A stretch of 36,711 nucleotides of DNA from an uncultured bacterium. GTDB lineage: Bacteria; UBP6; UBA1177. How positions within the stretch are numbered: the stretch's first letter is position 1; every line of letters begins with the position of its first letter. The notes beneath the pieces were generated by a model. It saw nothing but the letters and a program-made list of their open reading frames with translations, searched no databases and was not told where the DNA came from. A program made the translations under genes and the position numbers. Below, in pieces: positions 1 to 8,237 of the stretch. The stretch is from assembly GCA_947305505.1 (NCBI GenBank), contig CAMZDX010000008.1, positions 1-36,711 on the forward strand, written 5' to 3'.

Positions 1-320
1 AGATCGTAACTGTCCGGAATGCTCTGAAGCAGCGGCGCTGCGATTTTCAACGCAAGGCCCTTGTTGGGTTCAAGAAACGAGTCGTCGAGACCTGAAACGA
101 TCTCATCGAACAACGAAGCGTCCTGCCTTGTATCTCCGTCGTTATCGCTGACTTCTCCGTCGTTGTCGCTGACTCCACCGCCTTTGTCCGCATCATCCGA
201 TATATCGCTGTCGGTTGAAGTGTCCGAGTCTCCCGAATCCTTGTTTTTGCCTGATCCGCCGCAGGCGCATACAAATAAAAGCGCCAGAGCAAGGATAACT
301 GACATAATTCTTTTTTTCAT
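1..320 (-). CDS. Surface lipoprotein with Asp/Ser-rich linker, N-terminal part only
   Basis: This ORF is missing from the track because it runs off the left edge. Reading the reverse strand from the ATG at 320 gives MKKRIMSVILALALLFVCACGG, a lipoprotein signal peptide with a lipobox ending in Cys20. A low-complexity stretch rich in Asp, Ser, Gly and Asn follows (for example SDNDGEVSDNDGD), then a more ordinary sequence that begins FDEIVSGLDDSF. About 106 codons are visible. A TGGAG ribosome site lies 7 bases upstream of the ATG. The Cys should be lipidated and the linker probably holds a C-terminal domain away from the membrane. The function cannot be told from this fragment. The listed ORFs at 47-292 and 61-327 are shadows of it. 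Confidence 0.85.
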   Translation of the reverse strand, partial: MKKRIMSVILALALLFVCACGGSGKNKDSGDSDTSTDSDISDDADKGGGVSDNDGEVSDNDGDTRQDASLFDEIVSGLDDSFLEPNKGLALKIAAPLLQSIPDSYD

Positions 321-358
321 TTTGTAACTCCATTTATTCCTTTTAAAAGACCTTGGAT

Positions 359-386
359 AGTGTATAGGCGCAGGAAGCAATGTCAA
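359..386 (-). promoter_or_regulatory. Sigma70-type promoter for the left-edge lipoprotein
   Basis: On the reverse strand TTGACA is followed after 16 bases by TACACT, placing transcription start roughly 30 bases before the ribosome site of the lipoprotein. The -35 box is perfect and the -10 is moderate. Confidence 0.5.
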
Positions 387-454
387 GCGGAAATTGAAAA
401 TATTGCGGGAAAAAGCTGCTTCGGAGATGTTGTACCGGTCAGGAAAAATTTAAG

Positions 455-483
455 TGGACAATTCACCGTTCTTGGTGTAAAAA
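455..483 (+). promoter_or_regulatory. Weak candidate promoter for the B12-binding protein
   Basis: TGGACA followed after 17 bases by TAAAAA lies about 45 bases upstream of the ATG at 528. The -10 match is poor, so this is only the best candidate in a 207-base divergent gap. I see no cobalamin riboswitch-like fold in that gap. Confidence 0.3.
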
Positions 484-527
484 GCCGCGTTTTGATTTGT
501 TTGTAACGTTTTTTACAGGAGAGAAAA

Positions 528-923
528 ATGAGCGAAAAAATCAGAGTTCTTATTGCAAAACCGGGTCTTGACGGTCATGACAGAGGGGCAAAATTTGTTG
601 CAAGAGCGCTTCGTGATGCCGGAATGGAAGTCATCTATACAGGTTTGAGACAGACTCCTGAAGCAATCGCAAACGCAGCGATCCAGGAAGACGTTGACGC
701 TGTCGGCCTTTCGATCCTGAGCGGCGCGCACAACACGCTTCTTCCGAAAGTAGCCGAGCTTTTGAAAGAGAAAAACGCTCCCGATATTCTTGTTTTCGGT
801 GGCGGCGTTATCCCCGAAAGCGACATTCCTTTCCTTAAGGAAAACGGCATAAAAGCGGTTTTCACTCCCGGAACGACTTCCGAGCAGATAGTTACTTTCC
901 TTACCGACAATATCAAAAAGTAA
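528..923 (+). CDS. Cobalamin-binding domain protein (methylmalonyl-CoA mutase C-terminal type)
   Basis: This 131-residue protein consists only of the B12-binding Rossmann-like domain found at the C-terminus of methylmalonyl-CoA mutase. The cofactor motif DxHxxG is seen as DGHDRG at residues 15-20; its His is the lower axial ligand of cobalt in the family. It is followed by the usual SILSGAH and FGGGVIP segments. In split mutases this chain pairs with a separate catalytic subunit carrying the CoA-binding barrel, to interconvert methylmalonyl-CoA and succinyl-CoA or a related acyl pair. No such partner is in this window. AGGAG precedes the ATG. The substrate is not certain because related mutases share this domain. 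Confidence 0.9.
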   Translation: MSEKIRVLIAKPGLDGHDRGAKFVARALRDAGMEVIYTGLRQTPEAIANAAIQEDVDAVGLSILSGAHNTLLPKVAELLKEKNAPDILVFGGGVIPESDIPFLKENGIKAVFTPGTTSEQIVTFLTDNIKK

Positions 924-986
924 GGCTTTTTGTTAGAAATCTTAATAAAAATCGGCATTTATATTCTAGATTTTTAATTGTCCGGC

Positions 987-1745
987 ATGATTTTTTTATA
1001 CGACGGCACTTTTGAAGGGTTTTTAAGCGCTGTTTTTGACGCTTTTCCTCTTAAAGAAAATGTGGCAATTGAAAAAAAAGAGAAGTCGCAGTCAGTTTTG
1101 TTTGCCGAAATTCGGGAAGTAGAAACCTCATCGGAAAAGGCGGGAAGGGTTGCAGACAAACTTCTTTCAATATGCGGCAAAAGAGGATTTTCGGCAATAG
1201 TATACATATTTCTTTCTGAAACCGAAAGTTGCGAAACTTACGCGTTTTATCTGATAAAATCGGTAATAAAATACGGTTCTAAGGCGTTTTCGCGCTTTCA
1301 GGATGAAAAAATCGCGCGTGCAATGGAAATCAGGAAAAAAGTTTCCAAAGAGTGTGAAAGATTTTTGGGGATACTCCGCTTTTCGGAGCTTTCCAACGGG
1401 ATTTTCTATGCCCCGTGCGAGCCTGATTTCAACATTCTTCCGATAATTACCGGTCATTTTTACGAACGTCTTTCCGGAACGAAGTGGATGATTCACGATC
1501 TAAGGCGCGGAATCGCCGTTTATCACTGCAATGGAAAAACAGAAAGTGTTGAATTTATTGACGAAATTACTTCGCATTTGAATATGTCGACTCTTCTTGG
1601 AAAGTCTGAAAACGAAGAGGATTTTGCACGAATGTGGTCCGGTTATTTCAAAATCATCGCCATTGAAAACCGCATGAATCCTAAACTTCAAAGGCAGTTC
1701 ATGCCGCAGCGTTACTGGAAATACCTTACGGAAAAGAAAAACTGA
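987..1745 (+). CDS. DUF4130 / TIGR03915-like putative DNA metabolism protein
   Basis: The N-terminus MIFLYDGTFEGFLSAVFDAF and the later block RFLGILRFSELSNGIFYAP...EPDFNILPIITGHF...WMIHDLRRGIAVYH match, as I recall them, the DUF4130 family. Members usually sit beside a radical-SAM protein or are fused to a uracil-DNA-glycosylase-like domain, and are annotated as putative DNA metabolism or repair proteins. The listed start at 978 is a TTG; I use the ATG at 987 because the family begins there. No clear ribosome site is visible. The gene follows the B12 protein by 63 bases and converges on glmM. Neither the radical-SAM partner nor a glycosylase is in the window. No biochemical function is established. 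Confidence 0.8.
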   Translation: MIFLYDGTFEGFLSAVFDAFPLKENVAIEKKEKSQSVLFAEIREVETSSEKAGRVADKLLSICGKRGFSAIVYIFLSETESCETYAFYLIKSVIKYGSKAFSRFQDEKIARAMEIRKKVSKECERFLGILRFSELSNGIFYAPCEPDFNILPIITGHFYERLSGTKWMIHDLRRGIAVYHCNGKTESVEFIDEITSHLNMSTLLGKSENEEDFARMWSGYFKIIAIENRMNPKLQRQFMPQRYWKYLTEKKN

Positions 1746-1766
1746 TGAATTTTTTGATCCGGCAAT

Positions 1767-3125
1767 TTAATTGTTATTTTTCTTAACAAAATCGGCAACT
1801 TTGTCGACTGCATTCTGAACTTTGACGCTGTCGGGTCCTTCCGCCATAATTCTCATAACAGGCTCTGTTCCGCTGTAACGGACAAGCATTCTGCCGCCTT
1901 CAAGAAGAGCTTTCTGTGATTTGATTAGTTCACATAGTCCCGGAATTTCTTCTATCGGCGTTTTTTCACCTTTGATTTTAACTTTTGCCTGAATCTGCGG
2001 GAAAAGTTCGATCTCGTCTGCGAGTTCGGAGAGTTTTCTGCCGCTTTCGGCCAGTATTTTGAGGATCATAAGCGATGCGACGATGCCGTCACCGGTCGGA
2101 TTTATCTCTTTTATGATGAGGTGTCCGCTGTTTTCTCCTGCGAGGCTCAAACCTTTTTCATTGATCCTTTCAACGAGGTATCTGTCACCGACATTCGTTC
2201 TTTCAAGGCTTATTCCGCAGTTTGCAAGATGTTTTTCAAGTCCTGCGTTGCTCATAACGGTAACTGCTGCCGTATTTTTAGCCAGCTTTCCGTTGTTACT
2301 CAGATATTTTGCGATGATCCCGATGATTTTGTCGCCGTCAACGACTCTTCCGAGCTCGTCAACCGTGATAAGTCTGTCTCCGTCGCCGTCGTAGGCAAAA
2401 CCTGCAAAGCAGTTGTGTTCAAGTATCTTCGGAGCGAGGTTTTCGGGGTGAAGCGCGCCGCAGTTGTCGTTGATGTTTATGCCGTTTGCCTCGGTGAAAA
2501 AGAAGAATTTTTCCATTTTGGTGAAAGCAGAGAATATCTTTTTCGCGATTTTTGCAGTTGCGCCGTTTGCGCAGTCGATGCAGATTTTTATTTCTGAATC
2601 TTTCAGCAGTTCAAACGCCTTGACTATCCTTGAAACGTAGTCAAATTCAGGATTTTCGGCGATATTTGCAGTTCCTATATCTTTACCGGTCGGGTTCTGC
2701 GCTTCGTTTTCATCAAAAAATATCGCTTCGATCTCAAGTTCCTGCTCGTCGTTGAGCTTTTCACCTTTTGAGTTGAAAATCTTGATCCCGTTGTCTTCAA
2801 AAGGGTTGTGGCTTGCCGAAATGACGATGCCGAGATCGCATTTGTTGGTTCTCACGAAGTCGCTTACAAGCGGAGTCGAGACTACTTTGAGGTCTGTGAC
2901 ATTGCCGCCGGCACTCATTATTCCCGCAGAAACTGCGGCACTCAGCATTTCCGAAGAAATACGCGTATCTGTTCCGATTGCAGCTTCAATTTTTTTTGCC
3001 GGATTTTTCTTCTGAAACCAGCGTGTTACAGCTTTCCCTACTTTTACCGCCGATTCGGGTGTAAGGGGATAGACATTTGCAGTCGTTCTTATTCCGTCTG
3101 TTCCGAAAATCTGTTTTTTTGCCAT
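1767..3125 (-). CDS. glmM: Phosphoglucosamine mutase GlmM
   Basis: GlmM converts glucosamine-6-phosphate to glucosamine-1-phosphate, a cytoplasmic step toward UDP-GlcNAc for peptidoglycan and LPS. At 452 residues it has the normal length. The N-terminus FGTDGIR is typical. The phosphoserine loop is VISASHNP with the catalytic Ser near 105. The metal-binding loop is DGDGDR near 245, and the C-terminal phosphate-binding loop is RYSGTEPVMR. The specific residues favour GlmM over phosphomannomutase, as does the overall length. GAGG lies just upstream of the ATG. The gene is monocistronic here, convergent with the DUF4130 gene and divergent from pgpH. Confidence 0.95.
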   Translation of the reverse strand: MAKKQIFGTDGIRTTANVYPLTPESAVKVGKAVTRWFQKKNPAKKIEAAIGTDTRISSEMLSAAVSAGIMSAGGNVTDLKVVSTPLVSDFVRTNKCDLGIVISASHNPFEDNGIKIFNSKGEKLNDEQELEIEAIFFDENEAQNPTGKDIGTANIAENPEFDYVSRIVKAFELLKDSEIKICIDCANGATAKIAKKIFSAFTKMEKFFFFTEANGININDNCGALHPENLAPKILEHNCFAGFAYDGDGDRLITVDELGRVVDGDKIIGIIAKYLSNNGKLAKNTAAVTVMSNAGLEKHLANCGISLERTNVGDRYLVERINEKGLSLAGENSGHLIIKEINPTGDGIVASLMILKILAESGRKLSELADEIELFPQIQAKVKIKGEKTPIEEIPGLCELIKSQKALLEGGRMLVRYSGTEPVMRIMAEGPDSVKVQNAVDKVADFVKKNNN

Positions 3126-3236
3126 AATTACCTCGCTATTTCATAAAATTTCAAAAAAGCCGGAGTATTTTACTCAAAATTTTCGGAATTGCGAGTAGAT
3201 AGGTGAGACCTCTGTTTATAAAAATGCGGCAACTTT

Positions 3237-3265
3237 TTGACTTGACGGCGGTTTTGGTTCATAAT
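3237..3265 (+). promoter_or_regulatory. Sigma70-type promoter for pgpH-ybeY-lnt
   Basis: TTGACT and CATAAT are separated by exactly 17 bases, ending 26 bases before the ATG of pgpH. The -10 is followed by GC-rich GCCCC, a discriminator type often associated with stringent control. The boxes are seen directly; the regulation is inference. Confidence 0.6.
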
Positions 3266-3291
3266 GCCCCGTTTTTTGTCGGCGGAGAAAA

Positions 3292-5943
3292 ATGGGAAGC
3301 TTAAGAGAGACAAACGACGATCTGAATATAAGGCTTGAAAAAGAGTTTAAAAAGCTGAAATTCATTATAGAAAAATCATCCGAAAACGAAGATGAGGATA
3401 TTTTCCGCTGGCGGTTCGGCAAGTTTGAAAAGCCTTACAAAATATATGATTCGTGGCAGAAAAAGCGCGATTCTTCGCCTCAGTTTATGGTCTGGTTCGT
3501 CTTTTCGGCGATATTCTACTACATTACGCTGCTTGAAAAATTCGACGAAATTTCTGAAAAATATGTAGGCTGGCTGCGCCAGAAGGATACAAAGTCGCGT
3601 TTTATAATATTTTTTATTTTTAACATCATTCTTGCGTGGATTCTGATCCCCGATTCGGGAAAGGAAAGTTATCCCATAGATCAGAGAAGTATCGGTCAAA
3701 CGATAGACCATTCGATAATAGCCGACAAGGATTATATAATAATCAACGAGGAAGAGACTGCGAAAAATCAGGAAAGGGCGCAGAACGATGTTCCTAATAC
3801 CTACGATTTTGTCGATCAAAAGAAAAATCTCGAGGCTCTGAACGAAGCTTTCAAAATGATGCGCGATGCTGCGAAAGAAAATATAAAAGAGACGATCGCG
3901 GCTAAAAATCTTCCGTTCCCGCCTGAATTTCACGAAATTCTTGCAGATTATGTGATAAATTCCGGTAAAAGCAGTGATTTGCGTGAATTTAAAACCGGTT
4001 TGCAGGCTCTTTTTCTCAATAAACGCAGCGATTTCGAGCGTATAATCGGAACACCTCTTTCCACTTATGTTTTCATAGATCTTGCCGAAAACATCTTCCC
4101 GGCGCGAATCCCCGAGGCTATTGCCGAAATTTCCGACTACTTCAACCAGAACGATTACTACATTCTGCGCGAAGGAATTCCGGCCGATTATGTTCCGAAA
4201 CATATCATCGTCAGGAAAAAGGATTCATATTCTCAGGAAAACAAGCTCGATCCCAATCAGGCTATAAAAAGCAGCTCTCTTGTTGTACAGACGGGAAAAA
4301 TCATCAGTTTGCCGGCTCTCAAGTCAGAGATCCTTCACATGAGGGATAAACTCAACATGTCCGATTTCACGGCTCACGGGTTTGAAACAGTCGCCGAAAT
4401 CGGAAAATGGACGATGAAGGATTCGATTTTCTACAATGCTGAAATTACTGAGTTCAACAAAATCGAAGCAAAAAACAACGCTCCGAAGTCTGAACGTAAG
4501 ATATCGAGAGGCGAGCGCGTCATTTCGTCGAGGTCGGTTATCACTAAAGAGGATATCGAAGTTTTCAGAGTCATGCAGGAGCAGTCTGAAAATATTTCGG
4601 GCGAGTTTTTATTTTTGAGCAATTTCTTCTACATTGCCTCTTTCATTTCTATCGTTTTCCTTGTTTTTACACGCTCGATCGGCAAATTCAAATACCGCAA
4701 CAAGGATCTGCTGCTTATGACCGGTCTTATTGTGATGGCGCTTCTTCTTCTGCGCTATGCGATGCCCTGGATCCAGGAAGTTGCATACGACAACAAGGCG
4801 ATATACTTCTTCTTTCCGTTGCCGTTTTTCGTTGCGGCCGTTAGGGTCCTGGTAAACACAGAAACGGCGTGCTTCCTCCTGTTTGTCCTTTCTGCGGCGC
4901 TCGCGATGCTTTTCCCTGAAAACTATTTCATTCCGATTTTTTATCTTTTCGGTTCGCTCATTTTCATGTATATCATTTTTCATGTTGAATCGTCCGGTCA
5001 GATCATGTGGCAGACGTTCAAATTTTCGATCGTTTCTATGGGGCTCGCCCTTGTTATCGGAGTGCTGGATTCATCGTTGAACCACAGCGGCATACACATT
5101 TTCGCCGCTATTGTCTGTGCTTTCGTTTCGGCGATGCTTTCGGGCGGAATACTGACGATCATGATCCCCCTTTTCGAATCGACCCTTGATTATGTCACGA
5201 ACATCAAATATGTCGGTTATTCGACGATGAGTAACGAACTTATCAAGCAGATGTCGGTTTATGCAAACGGAACCTACCAGCATTCGCTTACCGTTGCATC
5301 TCTTGTCGAAGTCGCGGCGCGGGAACTCGGGCTCAATCCGCTTAAATGCAAGGTCATGGCTTATTTCCACGACATCGGAAAGCTGGAAAGACCTGAATAT
5401 TTCACTGAAAACCAGCGCGACAGAAGAAACGCGCACGACAACTACAGACCTACTATGTCTGCGAGAATCATAACGAATCACGTGAAATACGGGCTCGAAC
5501 TTGCAAAAAAATACCACCTTGGAGAAGAGATAGAATCGGCAATAGTCGAGCATCACGGGACGACTCTTGTCGGATATTTCTATAAAAAAGCTAGAGAGCT
5601 CGATCCGAATGTTTCTGAAGCGGAATTCAAGTATGCCGGTCCGGCACCGCAGTCGAAAGAGACGGCGCTTTTAATGATTGCAGACAGCTGCGAAGCGGCG
5701 GTCCGTTCGATGGATAAGAAGACCGAAAACGGCATAAAGGCAAGAGTGCAGGAGATAATGGCAGGCAAAATCAGGGAAAATCAATTCGTGCACTGTAACC
5801 TGACGACAAAAGATCTCCAAACGATCGAAGATTCGCTTGTCAATACTTTCTCCGGAATATATCACGGCCGAGTCAAATATCCTCAGGATAAAACTAAGGA
5901 ACAAGCATTTTCAAGCGAGCCTAAGGAGCAGGAGACCAAATGA
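3292..5943 (+). CDS. 7TM-HD family phosphohydrolase (PgpH/YqfF type)
   Basis: This 883-residue membrane protein has the 7TMR-HD layout: a cytoplasmic N-terminal segment, a first membrane helix near 100-118 (FIIFFIFNIILAWILIP), a large extracytoplasmic domain to about 435, a run of hydrophobic helices to about 630, and a C-terminal HD phosphohydrolase domain. The HD residues are visible as TYQHSL (His near 664), YFHDIGK (693-694) and VEHHGT. The characterised relative PgpH of Listeria hydrolyses cyclic di-AMP to pApA; whether this organism uses cyclic di-AMP cannot be judged here because no diadenylate cyclase is in view. The stop codon overlaps ybeY by four bases (ATGA), so the two are translationally coupled. 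Confidence 0.9.
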   Translation: MGSLRETNDDLNIRLEKEFKKLKFIIEKSSENEDEDIFRWRFGKFEKPYKIYDSWQKKRDSSPQFMVWFVFSAIFYYITLLEKFDEISEKYVGWLRQKDTKSRFIIFFIFNIILAWILIPDSGKESYPIDQRSIGQTIDHSIIADKDYIIINEEETAKNQERAQNDVPNTYDFVDQKKNLEALNEAFKMMRDAAKENIKETIAAKNLPFPPEFHEILADYVINSGKSSDLREFKTGLQALFLNKRSDFERIIGTPLSTYVFIDLAENIFPARIPEAIAEISDYFNQNDYYILREGIPADYVPKHIIVRKKDSYSQENKLDPNQAIKSSSLVVQTGKIISLPALKSEILHMRDKLNMSDFTAHGFETVAEIGKWTMKDSIFYNAEITEFNKIEAKNNAPKSERKISRGERVISSRSVITKEDIEVFRVMQEQSENISGEFLFLSNFFYIASFISIVFLVFTRSIGKFKYRNKDLLLMTGLIVMALLLLRYAMPWIQEVAYDNKAIYFFFPLPFFVAAVRVLVNTETACFLLFVLSAALAMLFPENYFIPIFYLFGSLIFMYIIFHVESSGQIMWQTFKFSIVSMGLALVIGVLDSSLNHSGIHIFAAIVCAFVSAMLSGGILTIMIPLFESTLDYVTNIKYVGYSTMSNELIKQMSVYANGTYQHSLTVASLVEVAARELGLNPLKCKVMAYFHDIGKLERPEYFTENQRDRRNAHDNYRPTMSARIITNHVKYGLELAKKYHLGEEIESAIVEHHGTTLVGYFYKKARELDPNVSEAEFKYAGPAPQSKETALLMIADSCEAAVRSMDKKTENGIKARVQEIMAGKIRENQFVHCNLTTKDLQTIEDSLVNTFSGIYHGRVKYPQDKTKEQAFSSEPKEQETK

Positions 5944-6410
5944 AAACAGCGTTTTTTTCGGAATGTGAATACGTGCCCGGCGAGTTGAAAAACGATATGC
6001 GCAAGGCAATTCGTTTCGCACTGAAATACAAAAATCTGAAATCGACAGATCCCTACGAAGTTTCTGTAATTTTCACCGATGAAAAAGGAATTCGTGAAAT
6101 AAACAACAATTACAGGCATATAGACAGAGCAACTGATGTCATATCATTCGCTTTTGCGGAAGGCGAGGGGGCGGAATATGCGCCGTTTCTTCTCGGTGAC
6201 ATCTTCATCTGCACCGATGTTGTCGCAAGTCATGCCGAAAAATACGGAACGACTTTCAATGAAGAGATGATTTTTATGGTCGTTCACGGTATCCTTCACC
6301 TTTTGGGTTTCGATCACCACAAAGCTGCAGAGCGCGCAAAGATGCGTGAAGCCGAGATCGTGGTAATGAAGCAGATTTTTCCTCAGTGGAAAGGGCGCGG
6401 CGAAGAATAA
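5940..6410 (+). CDS. ybeY: Endoribonuclease / rRNA maturation factor YbeY
   Basis: YbeY is a single-strand-specific metal-dependent RNase needed for 16S rRNA 3' maturation and ribosome quality control. The signature HGILHLLGFDHH gives zinc ligands near His116, His120 and His126. The upstream block TDVISFAF is also typical. Length is 156 residues, as usual. The gene overlaps pgpH by ATGA and is followed immediately by lnt (TAA then ATG), so all three are likely one transcript. A ybeY-lnt neighbourhood also occurs in Escherichia coli, where ybeZ-ybeY-ybeX-lnt are together. Confidence 0.95.
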   Translation: MKTAFFSECEYVPGELKNDMRKAIRFALKYKNLKSTDPYEVSVIFTDEKGIREINNNYRHIDRATDVISFAFAEGEGAEYAPFLLGDIFICTDVVASHAEKYGTTFNEEMIFMVVHGILHLLGFDHHKAAERAKMREAEIVVMKQIFPQWKGRGEE

Positions 6411-8033
6411 ATGTCGAAAATAAAGATTTTTGCCGCAGCTTTTTTCTTCATTTTCTGTTTTGCACTCAGTTTTCCGTTCGTCATTCCCGGCAGCGGTGAA
6501 CCCGTTTTTCTCCACCAGCTTATGGGTTGTGTCCTTATTTTTCCGGTGCTTCCGCTTTTTTTTCATGTCTTGAACTCATGCACGACATTCAAAAAGAAAG
6601 TTCTGGCAATATATCTGATTACAATGCCGGCGAATGCTTTCGTTTTTTACTGGATATTCTATTCTCTCAATGTTTACGGCGGCTTGGGTGTCGTTGAAGG
6701 TGTTTTGGCGCTTATACTCATGTTCTTTATTTTAGGCACTTTCTGGCTTTTCTTTTTTGTTCTCTGCCGCTTTTTTGCAAAAAGACCTGCAAATCCGGGT
6801 ACTTTCGGTGCAATGATAAGTGCATCGGAAGGTTCTCCGCTTCCTGTCAAACCCTGGTTTATCGCGCTTCTCTGGAGTGCGGTCGAATTCCTGCGCACAT
6901 TTTTTCCGGTCGATTTTTTCTGGGCGGCGCTTGGACATTCGCAGTATTCAAACAAAGTCATTCTGCAGTGGGCTTCACTCGGTTCGGTCTACATAATTTC
7001 GTTCATGATCGCATGGATCTCGCTTTACGCCTACACGCTTTTATTCAAAAAACACGATAAAAAAGAGGGGATAGTTCTAGCTGTCGTGCTCTGCATACTT
7101 TTTTCCTACTCAGCTTACAAACTGATTTCCTTCAACTCTGCTGTTCCCGAAAAAGAGATAAAAGTCGCGCTTATGCAGCCTGCGATAAACCAGTATGACA
7201 TCAACGCGAAAGAGGAAACTGTCTTTGAAATGATCGATGTTTTTGTCGAGCAGCTGAACAGTTTTGACCGTGATACCGATCTTGTCGTCTGGTATGAAGC
7301 AGCGATGCCGCTCAGAATTCCTATAGGTTTCGACAACTTCGACTATGTAATGGAGCGCTATTTTCCGCGTGCCTACAACTTTCCGAATCAAATTGTCGGT
7401 CTTGACATGGTAGACAGGTTAGACATGAGTTTTTACAATGCCGCAGGATTCATTCAGGATGGAAAAATCCGCAAAATATATAAGAAAATCAAGCTCGCCC
7501 CGTTCGGCGAATACCTGCCTTACAGCAAAATTCTCCGTTCTCTCGGGCTTTCGATACTCGTTCCCGAATTTTCGGGTGATTTTGTCCGCGGAACAGAATA
7601 CACGGTTTACGATTACGGCAATTTTAAAGCATCGATACTTATCTGCTACGACGGAACTTTCAGCGAAAATGTCGCCGGTTTTGTTGAAAACGGAGCCGAA
7701 ATATTAGTCAACATCAGCAATGACGCATGGTTCGGCGATTCGAGCGAAACCTTCCAGCACGGAATGTTCTATCCTTTCCGCGCAGTCGAAACGGGCAGAA
7801 CGATCGTCAGAAGCGCTAATGTCGGAATCAGCGAAGTCCTGCTTCCCGACGGAACCCGCGAAAATTCAACGAGATTCCTTGAAAGAACGACGATAAACCG
7901 CAAAGTTCCGCTTTACAAAATCGATACCGTCTACCAGAAATTCGGAAACTGGTTCATCTGGCTGGTCTATATTACTTTCGGGCTTTTCCTGCTTGACAGG
8001 CTGGGGAGAACCGAGAAGAAGAAAAAACACTGA
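6411..8033 (+). CDS. lnt: Apolipoprotein N-acyltransferase Lnt
   Basis: Lnt adds the third acyl chain to the N-terminal Cys of lipoproteins at the periplasmic face of the inner membrane, normally as a prerequisite for outer-membrane sorting. About seven hydrophobic segments fill residues 1-235, followed by a nitrilase-fold domain. Its catalytic triad is visible as WYEAAMP (Glu296), KLAPFGEYLP (Lys361) and LICYDG (Cys412). A last membrane helix lies near the C-terminus. Length is 540 residues, near the usual 500-540. It starts directly after the ybeY stop. It fits with the seven predicted lipoproteins in this window. Confidence 0.93.
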   Translation: MSKIKIFAAAFFFIFCFALSFPFVIPGSGEPVFLHQLMGCVLIFPVLPLFFHVLNSCTTFKKKVLAIYLITMPANAFVFYWIFYSLNVYGGLGVVEGVLALILMFFILGTFWLFFFVLCRFFAKRPANPGTFGAMISASEGSPLPVKPWFIALLWSAVEFLRTFFPVDFFWAALGHSQYSNKVILQWASLGSVYIISFMIAWISLYAYTLLFKKHDKKEGIVLAVVLCILFSYSAYKLISFNSAVPEKEIKVALMQPAINQYDINAKEETVFEMIDVFVEQLNSFDRDTDLVVWYEAAMPLRIPIGFDNFDYVMERYFPRAYNFPNQIVGLDMVDRLDMSFYNAAGFIQDGKIRKIYKKIKLAPFGEYLPYSKILRSLGLSILVPEFSGDFVRGTEYTVYDYGNFKASILICYDGTFSENVAGFVENGAEILVNISNDAWFGDSSETFQHGMFYPFRAVETGRTIVRSANVGISEVLLPDGTRENSTRFLERTTINRKVPLYKIDTVYQKFGNWFIWLVYITFGLFLLDRLGRTEKKKKH

Positions 8034-8040
8034 TTTTTGA

Positions 8041-8121
8041 CGCGCCGTTAACTCTGTCGGAATAACGGGATTTCGGGATCACGTGATCCCGACGGCGCGA
8101 CCGATAAAAAACGACGGCGCG
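8041..8121. repeat. Octamer-based intergenic element with inverted GC-rich arms (copy 1)
   Basis: The arms CGCGCCGT (8041-8048) and ACGGCGCG (8092-8099) are perfect inverted copies. Inside them from 8054 lie 8-base units CTGTCGGA, ATAACGGG, ATTTCGGG, ATCACGTG and ATCCCGAC. The units at 8073-8092 form a 20-base perfect palindrome centred in ATCACGTGAT. A second copy of CGACGGCGCG occurs at 8112-8121. The element sits 7 bases after the lnt stop, so it could also act as a transcription-ending or mRNA-stabilising structure. Related units occur near 19.79, 34.09 and 36.64 kb. Confidence 0.7.
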
Positions 8122-8176
8122 CCGGAAAAAATCATTTGAAAACAAATCGATCATGAGTAAAATCCATCGTTTTTTT

Positions 8177-8217
8177 GTAGAGACGTGACCTGACACGTCT
8201 TGCCGTGGTGCGTCTCC
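8177..8217. repeat. GTAGAGACG-type hairpin element upstream of cstA
   Basis: GTAGAGACG at 8177-8185 begins a sequence that can fold two ways. In one, AGACGTG (8181-8187) pairs with CACGTCT (8194-8200). In the other, GAGACG (8180-8185) pairs with CGTCTC (8211-8216) around a small CACG/CGTG hairpin. The element ends 21 bases before the cstA ATG. It may be a dispersed REP-like repeat or a leader structure. Confidence 0.5.
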
Positions 8218-8237
8218 ATTATAAAGTGAGGTGAAAA

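Noticed and set aside
421-527. Cobalamin riboswitch ahead of the B12-binding protein
   Set aside because: The gap is too short and lacks a B12-box-like sequence (GCCACTG-type).
2121-2597. 158-residue forward ORF inside glmM
   Set aside because: It is antisense to catalytic motifs of GlmM and has no independent evidence.
3376-4203. 275-residue reverse-strand ORF inside pgpH
   Set aside because: The forward frame encodes a clear 7TM-HD protein; the reverse ORF has no recognisable domain and reflects codon bias.
8041-8121. Classic intrinsic terminator of the lnt operon
   Set aside because: The stems are strong but no T-tract follows the main stem; the octamer structure and other copies favour a repeat element, though a gene-end role stays possible.
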